Part shown: positions 62,020 to 64,000 of the stretch, one piece after another
Layout of the letters: every line of letters begins with the position of its first letter
Numbering within the stretch: the first letter of the stretch is position 1
Assembly: GCA_023245865.1 (NCBI GenBank)
Contig: JAHFJN010000001.1
Location: forward strand, 973,637 to 1,037,636
From: Candidatus Peribacteria bacterium
GTDB lineage: Bacteria > Patescibacteriota > Gracilibacteria > Peribacterales > Peribacteraceae
Length of the DNA: 64,000 nt
Direction: 5' to 3'
Notes under the pieces: model-generated
Database searches by the model: none
What the model saw: the letters and a program-made list of their open reading frames with translations, nothing else
What the model was told of the DNA's origin: nothing
Program-made: the position numbers and the translations under genes

Positions 62020-62384
62020 TCCAGCAACAGACCTACCTCACCGTGGCCGATAACACCGGCGCCAAGCAGGCGATGTGTATCCGCGTACTCGGAGGCTCGG
62101 GCCGCCGCTACGGACGCATTGGTGACATGATCGTTGTCTCCATCAAAGACGCCGCCCCTCGCGGCACGGTCAAAAAGAAGGCAGTGGAGCGCGCGGTCAT
62201 CGTACGCATGCGCAATTTAACGCGTCGCAAGGATGGTTCCGGGGTGCGTTTCGATGACAATGCCTGCGTGATCATTCAGAAGGACGGTCTGCCCAAAGGC
62301 ACCCGTGTCTTCGGTCCGGTCGCGCGGGAACTCAGGGCCAAAGGCTACCAAAAAATTATTTCCCAAGCCCCCGAAGTTTTATGA
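62016..62384 (+). CDS. rplN: Ribosomal protein L14
   Basis: The product has 122 residues and full length: [56 protein letters not shown] and GPVARELR. Four-base overlaps with rpsQ and rplX suggest translational coupling. Confidence 0.97.
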   Translation: MIQQQTYLTVADNTGAKQAMCIRVLGGSGRRYGRIGDMIVVSIKDAAPRGTVKKKAVERAVIVRMRNLTRRKDGSGVRFDDNACVIIQKDGLPKGTRVFGPVARELRAKGYQKIISQAPEVL

Positions 62385-62863
62385 AGATCCACGCGGGGGA
62401 CTCTGTCCTCATCATTACCGGCAAGGACAAGGGCAAGCAGGGCACGGTGATCCGCGTGCTTGAGGAAAAGAATCGCCTCGTCGTCGAAGGCATGAATATG
62501 CGCGTGCGCCACATCAAAAAGACTCCGCAGCAAGCGGGGCAGCGCGTGAGCTATGAAGCGAGTCTGCATGCGAGCAATGTGATGATCCTTGATCCGAAAA
62601 CCAAGAAGCCGACGCGCATCGGGTACCGCATTGATGAAAAAACCGGACAGAAGAAGCGCATTGCGAAAGTGAGTGATATGGTGATTGAAAAAGTGGCCGT
62701 AACCCGTTCGACAGGCTCAGGGCAGGCTTCGCCGGAAAAAGGTCCGAAGACTCAGACGCCCTTCTGGAAACGCAGGCCCGGTGGCGCGAAAGCAGATGAG
62801 TCCGGCAAAAATCAGGAAGGCGGTACATCCTTTACTGCCGCTCACCGCGCCCAAGGCGGATAA
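62381..62863 (+). CDS. rplX: Ribosomal protein L24 with repeat-derived C-terminal extension
   Basis: The product has 160 residues against about 105 usually. The KOW core is clear ([35 protein letters not shown]). After VIEKVAVT, a tail of about 55 residues follows whose first part ([13 protein letters not shown]) is translated from the dispersed GACAGGCTCAGGGC repeat at 62703-62734. Confidence 0.95.
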   Translation: MKIHAGDSVLIITGKDKGKQGTVIRVLEEKNRLVVEGMNMRVRHIKKTPQQAGQRVSYEASLHASNVMILDPKTKKPTRIGYRIDEKTGQKKRIAKVSDMVIEKVAVTRSTGSGQASPEKGPKTQTPFWKRRPGGAKADESGKNQEGGTSFTAAHRAQGG

Positions 62864-62866
62864 TCT

Positions 62867-63433
62867 ATGACATATCTCTCCCTCCATGACCGGCTCCGCG
62901 GACCGATCGCGCAGGCTCTCAAAAAAGAGCTGAAGGTGGAGAACATCCACGCGCTCCCGCGTCTCGACAAGGTAGTCGTGAACGTCGGCATCAACCGCGC
63001 CAACATGGAAGGCAAGGAAATGCTCGAGCTCGTCATGAGCAGTCTCAGCAAGATCACCGGCCAAAAACCTGTGCAACGTTTGAGCCGCAAGGCGATCTCC
63101 AACTTCAAGATTCGCAAGGGTTTGGTCGTGGGCGCAGTGGTGACACTGCGCGGTAAGCGGATGGAAGAATTCCTCGATCGTCTGGTGAGCTTTGTGCTGC
63201 CGCGTATCCGCGATTTCCGCGGACTCCCGACAAAACTCGACGGTCATGGCAATTACGCCATCGGTCTCACCGATCACACGGTTTTTCCTGAGGTGCCCTC
63301 CGGCGATGTTCAAAAGACATTCGGACTCCAGATCCAGATCACGACCAAAGCCAAGGATGATGCCACCGCTCGTGCGCTCTTCAAGCAGATGGGCATACCC
63401 TTCCGTCCCGAGAAGAAATCTGCTACAACCTAA
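62867..63433 (+). CDS. rplE: Ribosomal protein L5
   Basis: The product has 188 residues of normal length, with [46 protein letters not shown] and [16 protein letters not shown]. It binds 5S rRNA. Confidence 0.97.
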   Translation: MTYLSLHDRLRGPIAQALKKELKVENIHALPRLDKVVVNVGINRANMEGKEMLELVMSSLSKITGQKPVQRLSRKAISNFKIRKGLVVGAVVTLRGKRMEEFLDRLVSFVLPRIRDFRGLPTKLDGHGNYAIGLTDHTVFPEVPSGDVQKTFGLQIQITTKAKDDATARALFKQMGIPFRPEKKSATT

Positions 63434-63438
63434 CCTCC

Positions 63439-63663
63439 ATGGCCCGTACCGCCCTCGTCAACCGGCAGAAAAAAAACCTTCAGGTCTACCTGAAGGATGT
63501 GCAAGCGGGCAAAAAGCCGAAGTTCCCGACGCGCGTTTACAACCGTTGCAAGCTTTGCGGACGCCGGCACGGCTACATGCGATTCTTCAGTGTCTGCCGC
63601 ATCTGCTTCCGCGAACTTGCGAGTAACGGCGACATTCCCGGTATCACCAAATCCAGCTGGTAA
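63439..63663 (+). CDS. rpsN: Ribosomal protein S14 (zinc-binding type)
   Basis: The product has 74 residues. CKLC and CRIC form the zinc site of the short S14 type, followed by [18 protein letters not shown]. It is slightly longer than the usual 61 residues at the N-terminus. Confidence 0.96.
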   Translation: MARTALVNRQKKNLQVYLKDVQAGKKPKFPTRVYNRCKLCGRRHGYMRFFSVCRICFRELASNGDIPGITKSSW

Positions 63664-63665
63664 TT

Positions 63666-64000
63666 ATGCCATACGTCACAGACCCCATCGGCGATTTGCT
63701 CACACGGATGCGTAACGCCCAGTCCGCTCGGCGCGGAAGCTGCAGCGCACCATGGTCGCGTCTCAAGCAGGAACTCTGTGAGCTTCTCAAAAAAGGAGGA
63801 TGGATCGCGGATGTCACCGTGACGGGTGCGTCACCGAAACAGGAGATCGTCGTCACGTTTGCCCCCGATAAGAAACTGATGCTCAAGCGCATGAGCAAGC
63901 CCGGACGCCGCCTGTATGCCGCTTCGAGCTCGCTCAAGCCGGTGCTCCGTGGCTATGGCATCGCGGTTCTCACGACGAGCGAGGGACTCCTCACCGATAT
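63666..64000 (+). CDS. rpsH: Ribosomal protein S8 (3' end outside window)
   Basis: The frame starts MPYVTDPIGDLLTRMRNAQS, typical of S8, and is open at the window edge (about 111 residues seen, including SSLKPVLRGYGIAVLTTSEG). It starts 2 bases after rpsN. Confidence 0.95.
   Translation, partial: MPYVTDPIGDLLTRMRNAQSARRGSCSAPWSRLKQELCELLKKGGWIADVTVTGASPKQEIVVTFAPDKKLMLKRMSKPGRRLYAASSSLKPVLRGYGIAVLTTSEGLLTD

Overview
The window looks like a chromosome segment of a Candidate Phyla Radiation (Patescibacteria) bacterium, most likely near the Peregrinibacteria/Peribacteria. This is inferred from four things: a 23S rRNA gene split by three group I introns, two of which carry LAGLIDADG homing endonucleases; ribosomal proteins with odd terminal extensions; very large Ser/Cys-rich surface proteins; and many coding starts with no Shine-Dalgarno sequence. 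No phylogeny was run.

Layout, left to right. 1-7607 (minus): two adjacent giant Ser-linker/Cys-module surface proteins, the first cut by the window edge. 7654-13031: a DUF62-like protein, gatA and gatC overlapping by 8 bases, divergent rnpA-yidC, and a class I fructose-bisphosphate aldolase. 13.1-16.2 kb: a run of very small genes, six of them on the minus strand, each with its own spaced 5' leader motif, a Shine-Dalgarno sequence and often a 3' hairpin. 16.2-24.4 kb: cysS, a 1,416-residue SLH/S-layer protein, a FemAB-type transferase, and superoxide dismutase transcribed divergently from a shared palindrome. 24.4-29.6 kb: rpoB without rpoC, two probable short RNAs and a tRNA-like sequence. 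29.6-35.5 kb: 23S rRNA with introns, then 5S rRNA, with no 16S in the window. 35.5-43.5 kb: homospermidine synthase, a coiled surface protein, a sensor histidine kinase, an SLH protein, an RsuA/RluB pseudouridine synthase and a beta-CASP metallo-hydrolase. 43.5-52.9 kb: a second pair of giant Ser/Cys proteins. 52.9-56.6 kb: a LysRS-HD fusion and a DsbA-like protein. 57.0 kb to the end: the ribosomal protein operon rplC-rplD-rplW-rplB-rpsS-rplV-rpsC-rplP-rpmC-rpsQ-rplN-rplX-rplE-rpsN-rpsH.

Themes. (1) A cell-surface module: SLH proteins, plus four giant proteins made of repeated six-cysteine units on Ser-rich stalks. The three whose C-termini are visible end in a common (T/S)GPE-hydrophobic-Arg tail that may be a new sorting signal. 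(2) Translation and RNA genes carry selfish sequences: introns in rRNA, and short palindromic repeats translated in frame inside gatA, rnpA, cysS, lysS and rplX. (3) Start signals fall into two groups. Conserved genes lack Shine-Dalgarno sequences and often have a -10-like hexamer 6-9 bases before the start codon, which suggests leaderless mRNA. The small genes have clear Shine-Dalgarno sequences and long leaders.

All functions come from reading motifs by eye. No database search or structure prediction was available.
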